Position numbers and translations under genes: made by a program
Shown here: positions 42,328-51,376 of the stretch, in pieces
Numbering within the stretch: position 1 is the stretch's first letter
Layout of the letters: the number at the start of each line of letters is the position of its first letter
The notes under the pieces: model-generated
Databases searched by the model: none
Told to the model about the DNA's origin: nothing
What the model saw: the letters and a program-made list of their open reading frames with translations, nothing else
Source of the DNA: RYN-230 sp963851025
GTDB lineage: Bacteria > Actinomycetota > Actinomycetes > Streptosporangiales > Streptosporangiaceae
DNA length: 64,000 bases
Direction of reading: 5' to 3'
Assembly (NCBI GenBank): GCA_963851025.1
Contig: CAWKOA010000033.1
Location: forward strand, 62,001 to 126,000

Positions 42328-44031
42328 ATGATCGACGGCTGGGCCGCGCCAGATGAGCGGGTGCTGCCGCGCCTGCTGCGCCGCCGGGCCGCGGAGCGGC
42401 CGGACGCGGAGTTCCTGCGCATCGAGGACGGCCCGGCGGAGACGTTCGGCCAGGTGCTGGCGGCCGCGGAGCGGATCGCGGCCCAGCTCGCCGGGCTCGG
42501 GGTCGGCCCGGGGGACATGGTGCCGCTGCTGGCGGGCACCTCAGCGGAGTCGGTGCACGCCTGGCTGGGGGTAAACCTGGCCGGGGCGGCGGACGTGCCG
42601 CTGAACACCGCCTACCGCGGCGCGAGCCTGGCCCACGGGCTGGGCCTGTGCGGCGCCCGTCTGGTGATCGCCGACCCGTCGTTCCTGCCCCGGATCGCCG
42701 GCGTGGCCGCGGGCCTGCCCGCCCTGGAGACCGTGGTCCTGCTCGCTGACGGCGCCGCGCCCGCCACTGCGGGCCAGCCGGGTCGGGACCTGGATGGCCT
42801 GGACGGCCTGGCCGGGCTGCGGGTGATCGCGCTGGCCGGGGCCGCCGCCGGGCCGGTGCCGGACGACAGCGCGGTGACCTGCCGGGACACCGCGTCCGTC
42901 CTGTTCACCTCGGGGACCACGGGCCCGGCCAAGGGCGTGATCATGACCCACGCGCAGACGTACGCGATCGCCCAGGAGATCGTGGATGGGCTGCGGGTGA
43001 CCGGGCGGGACATCTTCTACTGCTTCCATCCCATGTTCCACATGACGCGGTTCGGCTCGGTGTACACGGCGCTGCTGGCCGGCTGCCCGGTGGTGCTGGA
43101 CCGCCGCTTTGACCCGGCGGCGTTCCTGGACCGGGCCCGCCGCTACGGCGCCACCGCCACCATCGGGCACGGCCCGATGCTGGAGGCCATCTACCGCCAG
43201 CCGGAGCGGCCAGACGACGCCGACAACCCGCTGCGCACGATCCTCACCGCGCCGCTGCCGGCCAGGATCGCGGCGGACTTCGAGCGGCGGTTCGGGGTCC
43301 GGGCCATCGACACCTGGGGGATGACCGAGGTGACCTGCGTGACCATGCGCCCCTATCAGGAGCCGCTGCGCCCCGGCAGCTGCGGGCGCCCGCGCGATGA
43401 CCTGCTCGAGCTGCGGATCGTGGACCCCGAGACCGACGAGGTCCTGCCCGCGGGGCAGGTCGGCGAGATCACCGTGCGGCCCCGTGAGCCCTGGGTGGTG
43501 ATGCAGGGCTACCTGGGCATGCCCGAGCTCACGGTGGCCGCCTGGCGGAACTTCCGGTTCCACTCCGGCGACTTCGGCTACCTGACCGAGGACGGCCACC
43601 TGTTCTTCGCCGAGCGATCGGCCGACCGGATCCGGCGCCGGGCCGAGAACGTATCGGCCTATGACATCGAGTCCGCCGCGGCGTCGCACCCGCGGGTGCA
43701 GGACTGTGCCGCGGTGGGCGTCGCCTCGCAGTTCGAGAGCGACGACGACATCAAGCTGTGCGTGGTGCCGGCCCCGGGGCCGCCGCCCGATGAGGCGGAC
43801 CTGATCCGGCACCTGGCCCGGGCGCTGCCGCACTACCAGGTCCCCAGGTACATCGAGGTGCTGCCCCAGTTGCCCCGCACCCCGACCGGCAAGATCCAGC
43901 GGCAGGCGCTCCGGGCGTCCGGCGCCGGGCCGGGCGTCTGGGACCGGGCCGCGGCCGGCGTCTCGGTCCGGGCCCTGTCGGGTGAGGGCCCGTCGCGTGA
44001 GGGCCCGTCGCGTAGTGAGGGGGAGCGGTGA
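42328..44031 (+). CDS. Acyl-CoA synthetase (AMP-dependent ligase, CaiC-like)
   Basis: A 567-residue ANL ligase with SVLFTSGTTGPAKGVIMTHAQ, the A5-type motif DTWGMTEV, the hinge FHSGDFGYLTEDGHLFFAERSADRIRR, and C-terminal Lys in TPTGKIQRQAL. RRRAENVSAYDIE replaces the common RGGENI form. Crotonobetaine/carnitine-CoA-ligase-like overall. The C-terminus ends with a short Ser/Glu/Gly repeat (SGEGPSREGPSR). Its stop overlaps the GTG of the racemase/CoA-transferase gene (GTGA), so activation and epimerisation or CoA transfer are translationally coupled. Confidence 0.92.
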   Translation: MIDGWAAPDERVLPRLLRRRAAERPDAEFLRIEDGPAETFGQVLAAAERIAAQLAGLGVGPGDMVPLLAGTSAESVHAWLGVNLAGAADVPLNTAYRGASLAHGLGLCGARLVIADPSFLPRIAGVAAGLPALETVVLLADGAAPATAGQPGRDLDGLDGLAGLRVIALAGAAAGPVPDDSAVTCRDTASVLFTSGTTGPAKGVIMTHAQTYAIAQEIVDGLRVTGRDIFYCFHPMFHMTRFGSVYTALLAGCPVVLDRRFDPAAFLDRARRYGATATIGHGPMLEAIYRQPERPDDADNPLRTILTAPLPARIAADFERRFGVRAIDTWGMTEVTCVTMRPYQEPLRPGSCGRPRDDLLELRIVDPETDEVLPAGQVGEITVRPREPWVVMQGYLGMPELTVAAWRNFRFHSGDFGYLTEDGHLFFAERSADRIRRRAENVSAYDIESAAASHPRVQDCAAVGVASQFESDDDIKLCVVPAPGPPPDEADLIRHLARALPHYQVPRYIEVLPQLPRTPTGKIQRQALRASGAGPGVWDRAAAGVSVRALSGEGPSREGPSRSEGER

Positions 44032-45157
44032 GCGATCCCGCCGCCCCGGCCCCGGGCGGCCCGCTGTCCGGGATCCGGGTCATTGACCTGAGCCGGCTCG
44101 CGCCCGGGCCCTACGGCAGCATGCTGCTGGCCGACCTCGGGGCCGAGGTCATCGCGATCACGGGAGGCCGCGCGGGGCAGGTTCCCGCGGACTTCGCGCG
44201 GGGCAAGCGGTTCGTGCACCTGAACCTCAAGCACCCGGCCAGCCGCCAGGCCCTGCGCCGCCTGGTCGCCACCGCCGATGTCCTGATCGAGGGGTTCCGC
44301 CCGGGGGTGGCGGACCGGCTGGGCGCGGGTTATGACGAGCTGAGCCAGGTGAACCCGCGGCTGGTCTACTGCTCGGTGACCGGCTACGACCCGGAGGGCC
44401 CGGGCGCCCAGGCCGCCGGGCACGACATCAACTACCTGGCCGTCACCGGGCTGCTGGGCGCCATCGGACCGGCGGGCGGCCCGCCGGCGCCACCGCTCAA
44501 CGTGGTGGCCGACCTGGCCGGCGGCGGCCTGCTGGCCGCGTTCGGCATCTGCGCGGCGCTGGTCGAGCGGGACCGTTCCGGGCACGGGCAGAGGATCACC
44601 GCCGCGATGACGGGCGGCGTGCTGTCCATGATGGAGATGTGGCTGAACGCCTGGCGCACCCCGCTGCTGCCCGAGCGCGGGCTCGGATTCACCACCGGCG
44701 CGGCGCCGTTCTACCGCTGCTACCTCTGCGCCGACGGGCGGTACGTGGCGGTGGGCGCGGTCGAGGACGGGTTCTTCCGTGCCCTGTGGGACGGGCTCGG
44801 CCTGCCCGCGCCCGGCCCGGACAACCGGTTCGACCCGGCCGCCTGGCCGGGCCTGGCCCAGGTCATCGGCGAGCGGTTCGCCACCGCGAGCCGCGATGAG
44901 TGGGCGGAGCGGTTCGCCGGGGTGGATGCCTGCGTCACCCCGGTGCTCGCACCGGACGAGGTGCTCCGGGCCAGCGGCGGCCGGGCCCGGTGCCCCGGTT
45001 CTCCCGCACGCCGGGGGAGCGGGGCCGCGACGGCGGCGAGCCGGACGCCACGGCCGAGGTGCTGGCCCAGGCCGGGCTCAGCGACGAGGAGATGCGCGCC
45101 GTCGCCGAGGATGCCCGCCGCGACGGGGCGTTCGGCTTCAAGTGGCCGCCTGACTAA
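44028..45157 (+). CDS. Alpha-methylacyl-CoA racemase-like family III CoA-transferase (3' frameshift)
   Basis: About 375 residues after repair. Begins GTG 44028, SGIRVIDLSRLAPGPYGSMLLADLGAEV. GHDINYLAVTGLLGAIG is the AMACR-type block (His/Asp), followed by the catalytic Asp in LNVVADLAGGGLLAAFGI and HGQRITAAMTGGVLSMME. This pattern is that of alpha-methylacyl-CoA racemase, which epimerises 2-methyl branches so that isoprenoid or steroid side chains can enter beta-oxidation. After VLRASGGRA the frame is lost near 44980-44995; the other frame gives AEVLAQAGLSDEEMRAVAED and ends at TAA 45155-45157, a normal C-terminus. The unrepaired frame ends at 45185. Confidence 0.88.
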
Positions 45158-45232
45158 TCCCGGCGCCGGGGTTGCCGCCAAATAATCGCTGACATATATT
45201 TGCAGACGAGTAAGAGGAGGGAGGCGACCCCG

Positions 45233-45880
45233 ATGGCCGCGAAGCGCAAAGTTGACAACCTGATGGCCCTGGCCGTGCTGGCCACCGTCGTCCAGCAGCC
45301 GATGCATCGTTACCAGATCGCGGCCCTGATCCGCGCCCGCGGCAAAGACCAGGACATGGACGTCAAGTGGGGGTCCCTCTACACCGTCGTGCAGAACCTG
45401 GCCAAGCACGGCTTCCTGGAGGTGGTTGGCACCAGCAGGCAGGGTGCGCGCCCGGAGCGGACGGTGTACCGGATCACCGAGGCTGGCCGGCAGGAAATGC
45501 TCGACTGGACCCGGGAACTGCTGTCCACCCCGGAGCCCGAGCACCCCAGGTTCGCCGCCGGGCTGTCCGTGCAGATGATCCTGTCGCCCGACGAGGTGAT
45601 GGCCCTGCTGCGGACCCGGCTCGGCCGGCTGGAGGAGTCGATCGCCGCCCGCCAGGCTGCGATCTCCGGGCTCCTCAAGGAGCTTCCCCGCCTGTTCCTG
45701 GTCGAGGACGAGTACGCCGTGGCCATGATCGAAGCGGAGGCGGCCTGGGTCCGCAGCCTCCTGGAGGAGCTGACCTCGGGCAGCTTCCCCGATCTCGCGA
45801 CGTGGCGGGCCTTCCACGAGAGCGGCGAGATGCCCCCGGAGCTGGCCGAACTCGCGCAGAGGGGGGTGGCAGACGACTAG
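45233..45880 (+). CDS. PadR-family transcriptional regulator
   Basis: A 215-residue PadR-type regulator: NLMALAVLATVVQQPMHRYQIAALI and VKWGSLYTVVQNLAKHGFLE form the winged helix, then ARPERTVYRITEAGRQEML as the wing. A long C-terminal helical domain (LGRLEESIAARQAAISGLLKELP) mediates dimerisation. ATG 45233 is preceded by AGGAGGGAGG. Upstream is an AT-rich stretch (CTGACATATATTTGCAG) as promoter or operator. The FAD monooxygenase lies downstream after a hairpin and is a plausible target, since PadR proteins often regulate adjacent aromatic or drug-modifying enzymes (inference). Confidence 0.9.
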   Translation: MAAKRKVDNLMALAVLATVVQQPMHRYQIAALIRARGKDQDMDVKWGSLYTVVQNLAKHGFLEVVGTSRQGARPERTVYRITEAGRQEMLDWTRELLSTPEPEHPRFAAGLSVQMILSPDEVMALLRTRLGRLEESIAARQAAISGLLKELPRLFLVEDEYAVAMIEAEAAWVRSLLEELTSGSFPDLATWRAFHESGEMPPELAELAQRGVADD

Positions 45881-45892
45881 CTAGCGCTAAAT

Positions 45893-45928
45893 GGTCCCGA
45901 GGCGGTGCGGCAACACCGCCGCGGGACC
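45893..45928. terminator. Hairpin terminator after padR
   Basis: 15-bp arms, GGTCCCGAGGCGGTG and CACCGCCGCGGGACC, with one mismatch and a CGGCAA loop, 12 bp after the padR stop. No T-tract. It lies in the 205-bp gap before the monooxygenase gene, which otherwise shows no gene. Confidence 0.55.
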
Positions 45929-46085
45929 CGGGGCGGCTGCTCGCAGCCATCCCGTCCAGCACCCGCGAACCGATGCCCGCACGAGACGAACCCGGCCACG
46001 AGGTGGCAACCAAAGGATAGCTGGGTTCCCCGTGCGTGATCTCGGCGCAGAACAACCGACGACCACCACACGCAGGAGAGAACTC

Positions 46086-47333
46086 ATGTCTACAGCCACG
46101 CCCAAAGTCCGCACCGCCCTGGTCATCGGCGGCGGGATCGCCGGTCCCGTCGCCGCGGCCGCCCTGCTCAAGGCCGGCCTCCAGGCGACGGTCTACGAGG
46201 CCTACCCCACCCTGGCCGAGGGAATCGGCGGCGGGCTGGCCCTCGCCCCCAACGGCCTGGCCGCGCTGCGCATCATCGGCGCCGACGCTGCTGTCCGGGC
46301 CCTGTCCACCCCGGTCACCGGGACGGTCATGGCGGTCGGCGGGAACACCCGCCGGCTGCCCAGCCTGGCGGGCGTGGAGCCACTCCAGATCATCGGCCGC
46401 GGCGACCTGCACCGGGTCCTGCACGACCGGGCGGTCGAGTCGGGCGTCCGCTTCGAATACGGCAAGCGCCTGGTCGCCGTGGAAGAAGCGGCGGACTCGG
46501 TCACGGCGAAGTTCGACGACGGCACCGCCGCGACCGCCGACGTCCTGATCGGAGCCGACGGCGTCCGCTCCACCGTCAGGACCCTGATCGACCCGGAGGC
46601 CCCCGGCGCGGGCTACACGGGCATGCTGGGCTTCCAGGGTTATGTCGACGCCGGCCCCGGCCTCGACCCCGAACCTGGCGTCATGACGTTCGCCTTCGGC
46701 CAGCGGGCCTACTACCTCTTCTGGAAGATGGCGGACGGCCGGGTGACCTGGGGCGCGAACCTGCCTTCGAAGCAGTACATGTCGCTGGCCGAGGCCCGGG
46801 CGATCCCGGCCGGGCAGTGGCTGCGGACGCTGCGCGACACGTACGCGGGCGACCTTCCGGGTGAGCTGCTGGCGAACCGCACGACCGCGGAGAACCTCGA
46901 CATCACGGGGGCGATCCACATCATGCCGCCCGTCCCGCACTGGTACCGCGGTCGCATGGTGCTGGTCGGCGACGCCGTCCACGCCCCGTCCAACAGCACT
47001 GGCCAGGGCGCGTCGCTGGCCATCGAGAGCGCGATCCAGCTGGCGCGCTGCCTGCGGGACCTGCCCGATGCCACGTCGGCGTTCCGTGCCTACGAGCGGT
47101 TGCGGCGGGAGCGGGTGGAGCGGATCGCCAAGCGGGGCGCCCGGACGAACAGCGCCAAGACGCCCGGGCCGGTCGCGCGTAAGGCGATGCATGCGCTGAT
47201 GCCGATCTTCTTCAGGCTGATGAACTTCGAGAAGGTCATGGGCTGGGAGCAGCGGTACCGGATCGACTGGGACGCGCCGGTGGTGGCTGGGCCTGTCGTG
47301 GCCGGGACGTCGGTGCCGGCTGAGGTGTCCTGA
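46086..47333 (+). CDS. FAD-dependent monooxygenase (PHBH-type)
   Basis: A 415-residue class A flavoprotein hydroxylase. FAD/NADPH motifs: GxGxxG as ALVIGGGIAGPVAAAALL, the DG motif in VLIGADGVRSTVRTL, and the GD motif in MVLVGDAVHAPSNSTGQGASLAIE. The FAD ribityl region IIGRGDLHRVL is also present. Enzymes of this group hydroxylate aromatic or polyketide-type substrates or inactivate drugs such as tetracyclines and rifamycins; no specific substrate is assignable. ATG 46086 follows AGGAGAG. It ends 1 bp before the stop of the convergent ketosynthase gene. The PadR gene upstream may control it. Confidence 0.93.
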   Translation: MSTATPKVRTALVIGGGIAGPVAAAALLKAGLQATVYEAYPTLAEGIGGGLALAPNGLAALRIIGADAAVRALSTPVTGTVMAVGGNTRRLPSLAGVEPLQIIGRGDLHRVLHDRAVESGVRFEYGKRLVAVEEAADSVTAKFDDGTAATADVLIGADGVRSTVRTLIDPEAPGAGYTGMLGFQGYVDAGPGLDPEPGVMTFAFGQRAYYLFWKMADGRVTWGANLPSKQYMSLAEARAIPAGQWLRTLRDTYAGDLPGELLANRTTAENLDITGAIHIMPPVPHWYRGRMVLVGDAVHAPSNSTGQGASLAIESAIQLARCLRDLPDATSAFRAYERLRRERVERIAKRGARTNSAKTPGPVARKAMHALMPIFFRLMNFEKVMGWEQRYRIDWDAPVVAGPVVAGTSVPAEVS

Positions 47334-48557
47334 TCAGGCCCGGGTGACGATCAGGCAGGCGTCCTGGCCGCCGAACCCGAACCCGTTCACCTGCAGCACG
47401 CCGATGTCGGCCTTGGCCGGCCCGTGCGTGATGACCCGGAACCTGGCCGCCGGCTCCACCTCGGTGGTGCCGGCGACGTGCACCAGCGTGCCGGTCGCCA
47501 TCCCGTGCAGGCCGGCCAGCAGGCCCATCACGCCGCTGGCCGAGCCGGTGTGCCCGACGTGGCCCTTGATCGAGGTCACCGGCAGGTCCGCCGCGTGCTC
47601 GCCGAACACCTCGTTGATCGCGCGGGCCTCGGCCAGGTCCCCGGCCGGGGTCGCGGTCGCGTGCGCGATCACCGCGTCCACGGCCTGCGGGCCGGCCAGG
47701 CCCGCGTCGCGCTGCGCGCGGCGCATGGCCTCCGCCTCCCACCGGCCGGACGGCTCGGGGGAGGACGGGTGGAAGCCCTCGGACAGCGAGGCGTAGCCGG
47801 TGACCATGCCGTAGAAATGCGCGCCGCGCCGGGCGGCCCGACCGGCGTCCTCCAGCACGACCACGGCCGCCCCGGCGCCCTCGACCACGCCGCAGCGGTG
47901 CACGTCAAAGGGCAGGCTGGCCCGGTCGGCCCGGTCCGGCGGGTTCGACATCCCGTAGCTGCGCTGGCTGTAGGCCAGGGCGGGCGCCAGGCCGCACTCG
48001 GTGCCGCCCGCGATGATCACGTCGGCCTCTCCGGTCCCGATCATCCGGGTGGCGGTGCCGATCGCGTCCAGGGAGGACGCGCAGGCCGAGGAGACGGTCA
48101 GCAGCGGCCCGTGCAGCCCGTAGTGCATGGCGATCTGCCCGGCGGCCATGTTGGGCCAGACCTGGATGTTCAGCTTCCGCGGCACCGCGTCCGGGCCCTC
48201 GGTGTCGAGTAGCCGCTGGGCGTCGAGCAGGGCGCGGGCGCCCGCCATGGTCACGCCCAGCACGACCCCGGTGCGCAGCGGGTCGAAGTCCCCGCCCGCG
48301 TCGCGCATGGCCTGGATGCTGGCGGCCAGGGCGTGCTGGGTGAACGTGTCCGAGCCGGCGATCACCCGCTCGTCCAGCCACGCGGCCGGGTCGAAGTCCG
48401 GCACCGGGGCGATCCAGGCGGGCCGGCCCGCCTCCGGCTCGGCCCACGGCGCGGCCGTCACGCCGTGCTCGCCCGCGTCGAGGCGGGTGAAGTACTCGTC
48501 CGCGGACTGGCCGATGCAGGAGATGACGCCGATGCCGGTGATGGCCACGTCCCGCAT
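47334..48557 (-). CDS. Beta-ketoacyl synthase (KAS II/FabF-like)
   Basis: A 407-residue stand-alone ketosynthase. Catalytic residues: C159 in VSSACASSLDAIG, H299 in IAHATATPAGD (usual form HGTGT), K331 and H336 in SIKGHVGHTGSASG. The C-terminal VNGFGFGGQDACLIV is the normal FabF end block with the Asn/Gly motif. A decarboxylating or other Claisen reaction is expected. Its neighbours are degradative and no ACP is adjacent, so the physiological role is unclear. ATG 48557 (MRDVAITGIG) with GGAAGGGG is preferred over an in-frame TTG at 48611 that lies inside dyad site C. Divergent from an acyl-CoA ligase. Confidence 0.9.
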   Translation of the reverse strand: MRDVAITGIGVISCIGQSADEYFTRLDAGEHGVTAAPWAEPEAGRPAWIAPVPDFDPAAWLDERVIAGSDTFTQHALAASIQAMRDAGGDFDPLRTGVVLGVTMAGARALLDAQRLLDTEGPDAVPRKLNIQVWPNMAAGQIAMHYGLHGPLLTVSSACASSLDAIGTATRMIGTGEADVIIAGGTECGLAPALAYSQRSYGMSNPPDRADRASLPFDVHRCGVVEGAGAAVVVLEDAGRAARRGAHFYGMVTGYASLSEGFHPSSPEPSGRWEAEAMRRAQRDAGLAGPQAVDAVIAHATATPAGDLAEARAINEVFGEHAADLPVTSIKGHVGHTGSASGVMGLLAGLHGMATGTLVHVAGTTEVEPAARFRVITHGPAKADIGVLQVNGFGFGGQDACLIVTRA

Positions 48558-48589
48558 GCGCTGCCCCTTCCGCCGCTCATTGACAGTAG

Positions 48590-48611
48590 TTGAATCCGAC
48601 GTCAGAATCAA
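48590..48611. promoter_or_regulatory. GACGTC dyad, site C
   Basis: Core GACGTC (48598-48603), left half TTGAATCC, right half AGAATCAA; this is the most symmetrical copy. It lies 33 bp before the ketosynthase start and 133 bp before the divergent ligase start. Another TTGA occurs nine bases before the left half. Confidence 0.65.
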
Positions 48612-48743
48612 TCAGTCGCATGCGGCCCCAGACGCAGACCGGGCGCGCGTGCGGCCCCCAGGCATCCCGGCCGCCTGCGCGGCCGCGCAGGCGGCCGCCT
48701 GCCAGGAACGATTCACGCCGGGCGACGCAGGCCGGAGGCATCC

Positions 48744-50258
48744 ATGAAGCTCACCCTCGCCGATTTCATCGCGATGAACGTCCGGTCCTTCCCCGGCCGC
48801 CCGGCCCTCGAGGTGCTCGGCGCCGCCCCGGAGAGCTACACGTACCGGGAGATGTGGCTGCGCGTCTCGGCCCTGGCCGACGCGCTGCGCGAGGTCGAGC
48901 CGGGCCCGCACGGGCCGGTGGCCGCCACCCTGCTGCCGAACGGGGCCGACGCGCTGCTCATCTACCTGGCCGGGCAGATGGCGGGCTGCGCGATCGTGCC
49001 GGTCAACACCCGGCTCGCGCATCCGGAGATCCTGCACATCGTCAACGACTCGGGGGCGCGGCGCATCTTCTCCAGCGGGGACCTGCTGGGCATGGCGGCC
49101 GCCGTGGCCGGCGCCGCGGGCGCCGGCGCCACGGTCGTGGACGCCGCCCAGTTGCCCACCCCGGGCGGCTTGCGGGACCCGGCCATTCTGGACCCGGCCA
49201 AGGGGGACCGGCTGGCCGCCGTCTTCTACACCTCCGGGACCACCGGGGCGCCCAAAGGTGCGGCCATGACCAACGACACCTGGCTGGTCAACGCCATGCG
49301 CTGGGGCTGGCAGCTCGGCCTGAGCTGGGACGACATCATGCTGGTGCCCGGCCCCCTGTTCCACATGTCCTACTGCAGCTTCGCCTTCGGCACGCTGATG
49401 ATCGGCGGCCGGGTCCGGATCATGCCCTCGTTCGACCCCGCCCGGGCGTGTGACGAGTTCGCCGGGACGGCCACCACGGCGTTCCTGGTCCCGTCGATGA
49501 CCTCGATGATGATCGAGGAGTGGCAGCGCCGCGGCCGGCCGCCGCTGGGCAGCATGCGGGCCATGATGACCGCGGCCGCCTCAGTGTCGCCCGAGGCGCT
49601 CGCGGACGCGTTCGCGATGTTCCCGAACGCGCGCATCACCGAGACCTACGGATGGACCGAGGCCGGGTTCGCCACGGACGAGATCAAGCGCCCGGAGACC
49701 CTCGCGGATGCCACCGTCGGGTACTCCACGCTCGGCTGCGAGATCGCCATCCTGGACCCGGACGGGAACCCCGTCCCGCCCGGCGAGCAGGGCGAGGTGG
49801 CGGTGAAGACCGTGGCCTGCTTCTCCGGGTACCTGAACCGGCCGGACGCCACCGCCGCCGCGTGGGCCGGGGACTACCTGCGCTCGGACGACATCGGCGT
49901 GCTGGAGAAGGACGGCCGGCTGCGCATCATCGACCGGAAGAACGGGCTCATCATCAGCGGCGGCGAGAACGTCTACGCCGCCGAGGTGGAGCGGGTGCTG
50001 ATCATCCACCCGGAGATCCGTGACGTCACCGTGGTCGGGAAGCCGGACCCGCGCTGGGGCGAGGTCGTGGTCGCGGTGGTGGTGCCCGAGCCCGGGACGG
50101 CCCCTGACCCCGGCGAGGTCACCGCGTTCTGCCGGGAGCGGCTGGCCGCCTACAAGTGCCCGCGCGAGGTCAGGGTCTGGGACGACCTGCCCCGCAACTC
50201 GATGGGCAAGATCCAGCGCTTCATCATCCGCGACCGCGTCACCGCCGGGCCCGCCTAG
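48744..50258 (+). CDS. Acyl-CoA synthetase (AMP-dependent ligase, FadD3/long-chain type)
   Basis: A 504-residue ANL ligase. AVFYTSGTTGAPKGAAMTN, ITETYGWTEAGF (YGxTE-like), the hinge YLRSDDIGVLEKDGRLRIIDRKNGLIISGGENVYAAEVE and the catalytic Lys in RNSMGKIQRFIIRDRV are all present, so it should be fully active. The substrate may be a fatty, aromatic or steroid-derived acid. ATG 48744 starts MKLTLADFIAMNVRSFPG. It is divergent from the ketosynthase with dyad site C between, which puts both under the same control. The 3' end is followed by several decayed copies of its own last codons. Confidence 0.93.
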   Translation: MKLTLADFIAMNVRSFPGRPALEVLGAAPESYTYREMWLRVSALADALREVEPGPHGPVAATLLPNGADALLIYLAGQMAGCAIVPVNTRLAHPEILHIVNDSGARRIFSSGDLLGMAAAVAGAAGAGATVVDAAQLPTPGGLRDPAILDPAKGDRLAAVFYTSGTTGAPKGAAMTNDTWLVNAMRWGWQLGLSWDDIMLVPGPLFHMSYCSFAFGTLMIGGRVRIMPSFDPARACDEFAGTATTAFLVPSMTSMMIEEWQRRGRPPLGSMRAMMTAAASVSPEALADAFAMFPNARITETYGWTEAGFATDEIKRPETLADATVGYSTLGCEIAILDPDGNPVPPGEQGEVAVKTVACFSGYLNRPDATAAAWAGDYLRSDDIGVLEKDGRLRIIDRKNGLIISGGENVYAAEVERVLIIHPEIRDVTVVGKPDPRWGEVVVAVVVPEPGTAPDPGEVTAFCRERLAAYKCPREVRVWDDLPRNSMGKIQRFIIRDRVTAGPA

Positions 50259-50424
50259 GCGGTGGCGTTATCGCCTGCCCGGTGCAGGGCGCTGACGCGA
50301 CCGCCGGGATCCGCGACGGCGTCACCGCCCCGGCCTAGCGCGGTTCGTCACCGCCGGCCCGGCTGGCTCCGCGACGGCGTCACCATCTGCCCCGCTGGCT
50401 CCGCGACGGCGTCACCGCCCAGCC
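50228..50424. repeat. Four scattered copies of a 16-bp sequence at and after the ligase 3' end
   Basis: CCGCGACNGCGTCACC occurs at 50228-50243 (inside the ligase C-terminus), 50311-50326, 50369-50384 and 50401-50416. The second is followed by a CTAG stop like that of the gene, and the last two belong to a 32-bp near-tandem unit. This looks like stepwise duplication of the gene end. Otherwise 50259-50509 shows no gene. Confidence 0.75.
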
Positions 50425-50454
50425 CTCCCGGCGCGGTGATCAAAGAACTGAGAA

Positions 50455-50464
50455 CAAATATTTG
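50455..50464. promoter_or_regulatory. CAAATATTTG palindrome upstream of alpha/beta hydrolase
   Basis: A 10-bp perfect AT-rich palindrome in a 60-bp AT-rich stretch (AACTGAGAACAAATATTTGG) ending 45 bp before the hydrolase start. It is a plausible operator or promoter element; no regulator gene is adjacent. Confidence 0.4.
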
Positions 50465-50509
50465 GTCACTCTCTAGATTTAGCGGTCTGTCGCTCGTAGG
50501 CTCCGAAAC

Positions 50510-51376
50510 ATGCCAGTCACAGACATCAACGGTCTCGACATTGCCTACGACGTCATCGGCGACGGCCCCCAGACCTGGGCGCTCACGCCCGGCGGCCGCT
50601 TCAGCAAGGACTACGGCGGGGTGCGCGAACTCGCCGAGGGGCTGGCCGCCACCGGCCGGCGCGTCCTCATCTGGGACCGGCCCAACTGCGGTGCCTCAAG
50701 CGTCTCGTTCTCCGGATCCACGGAGTCGGCGCTGCAGGCCGACACCCTCGCCGCGCTGATCCGCCAGCTGGACCTCGGCCCGGCCGTGATCGCCGGCGGG
50801 TCGGGCGGCTCGCGGGTCTCCCTGCTCACCGTGGCCCGCAACCCTGACATCGCGACCGGGCTGGCCATGTGGTGGATCAGCGGCGGTGTGTTCGGCCTGA
50901 TGGCGCTGGGCTGGTACTACTGCGGCGGATCGATCGACGCAGCCTGGAAGTACGGCATGAAGCGCGTGGTCGAGCTGCCGGAGTGGCAGGAGGTGCTGGA
51001 GAGGAATCCGGGCAACCGTGACCGGTTCCTGGCCATGGACCCCCAGGAGTTCATCGCGGACATGGAGCGGTGGATGGCGGCCTACGCGCCACCGAAGGCG
51101 GGCCAGACGATCCCCGGCATCCCCGACGCCGACATCACCGCGATCTCGGTCCCGACGATGGTGTTCCGCAGCGGTGCGAGTGACCCCGCGCATCCGCGGG
51201 CGACCTCCGAGGCGCTGGCGGCCCTGATCCCGGGGGCCCGCCTGGTGGAACCGCCGTGGGGCGACCGCGAGTGGATCGAGCGCGGCGAGGAGAGGGACGC
51301 CACGGGCGGGTCGCTCTTCGCGAGCTGGCCGCGTCTCGTACCGCAGCTGGCCGAGTTCGGCAGCCAGATCCCCTGA
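50510..51376 (+). CDS. Alpha/beta-hydrolase fold protein
   Basis: A 288-residue alpha/beta hydrolase beginning MPVTDINGLDIAYDVIGDGP. The nucleophile elbow is AVIAGGSGGSRVS (Gly-Gly-Ser-Gly-Gly), RVLIWDRPNCGAS is the usual strand before it, and MVFRSGASDPAHPRATSE carries a candidate acidic residue. At the C-terminus, where the catalytic His normally sits, the sequence reads LVEPPWGDREWIERG without an obvious His, so activity is uncertain. Such proteins include epoxide hydrolases, C-C hydrolases and esterases. It has its own AT-rich promoter and no operon partner. Confidence 0.88.
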   Translation: MPVTDINGLDIAYDVIGDGPQTWALTPGGRFSKDYGGVRELAEGLAATGRRVLIWDRPNCGASSVSFSGSTESALQADTLAALIRQLDLGPAVIAGGSGGSRVSLLTVARNPDIATGLAMWWISGGVFGLMALGWYYCGGSIDAAWKYGMKRVVELPEWQEVLERNPGNRDRFLAMDPQEFIADMERWMAAYAPPKAGQTIPGIPDADITAISVPTMVFRSGASDPAHPRATSEALAALIPGARLVEPPWGDREWIERGEERDATGGSLFASWPRLVPQLAEFGSQIP

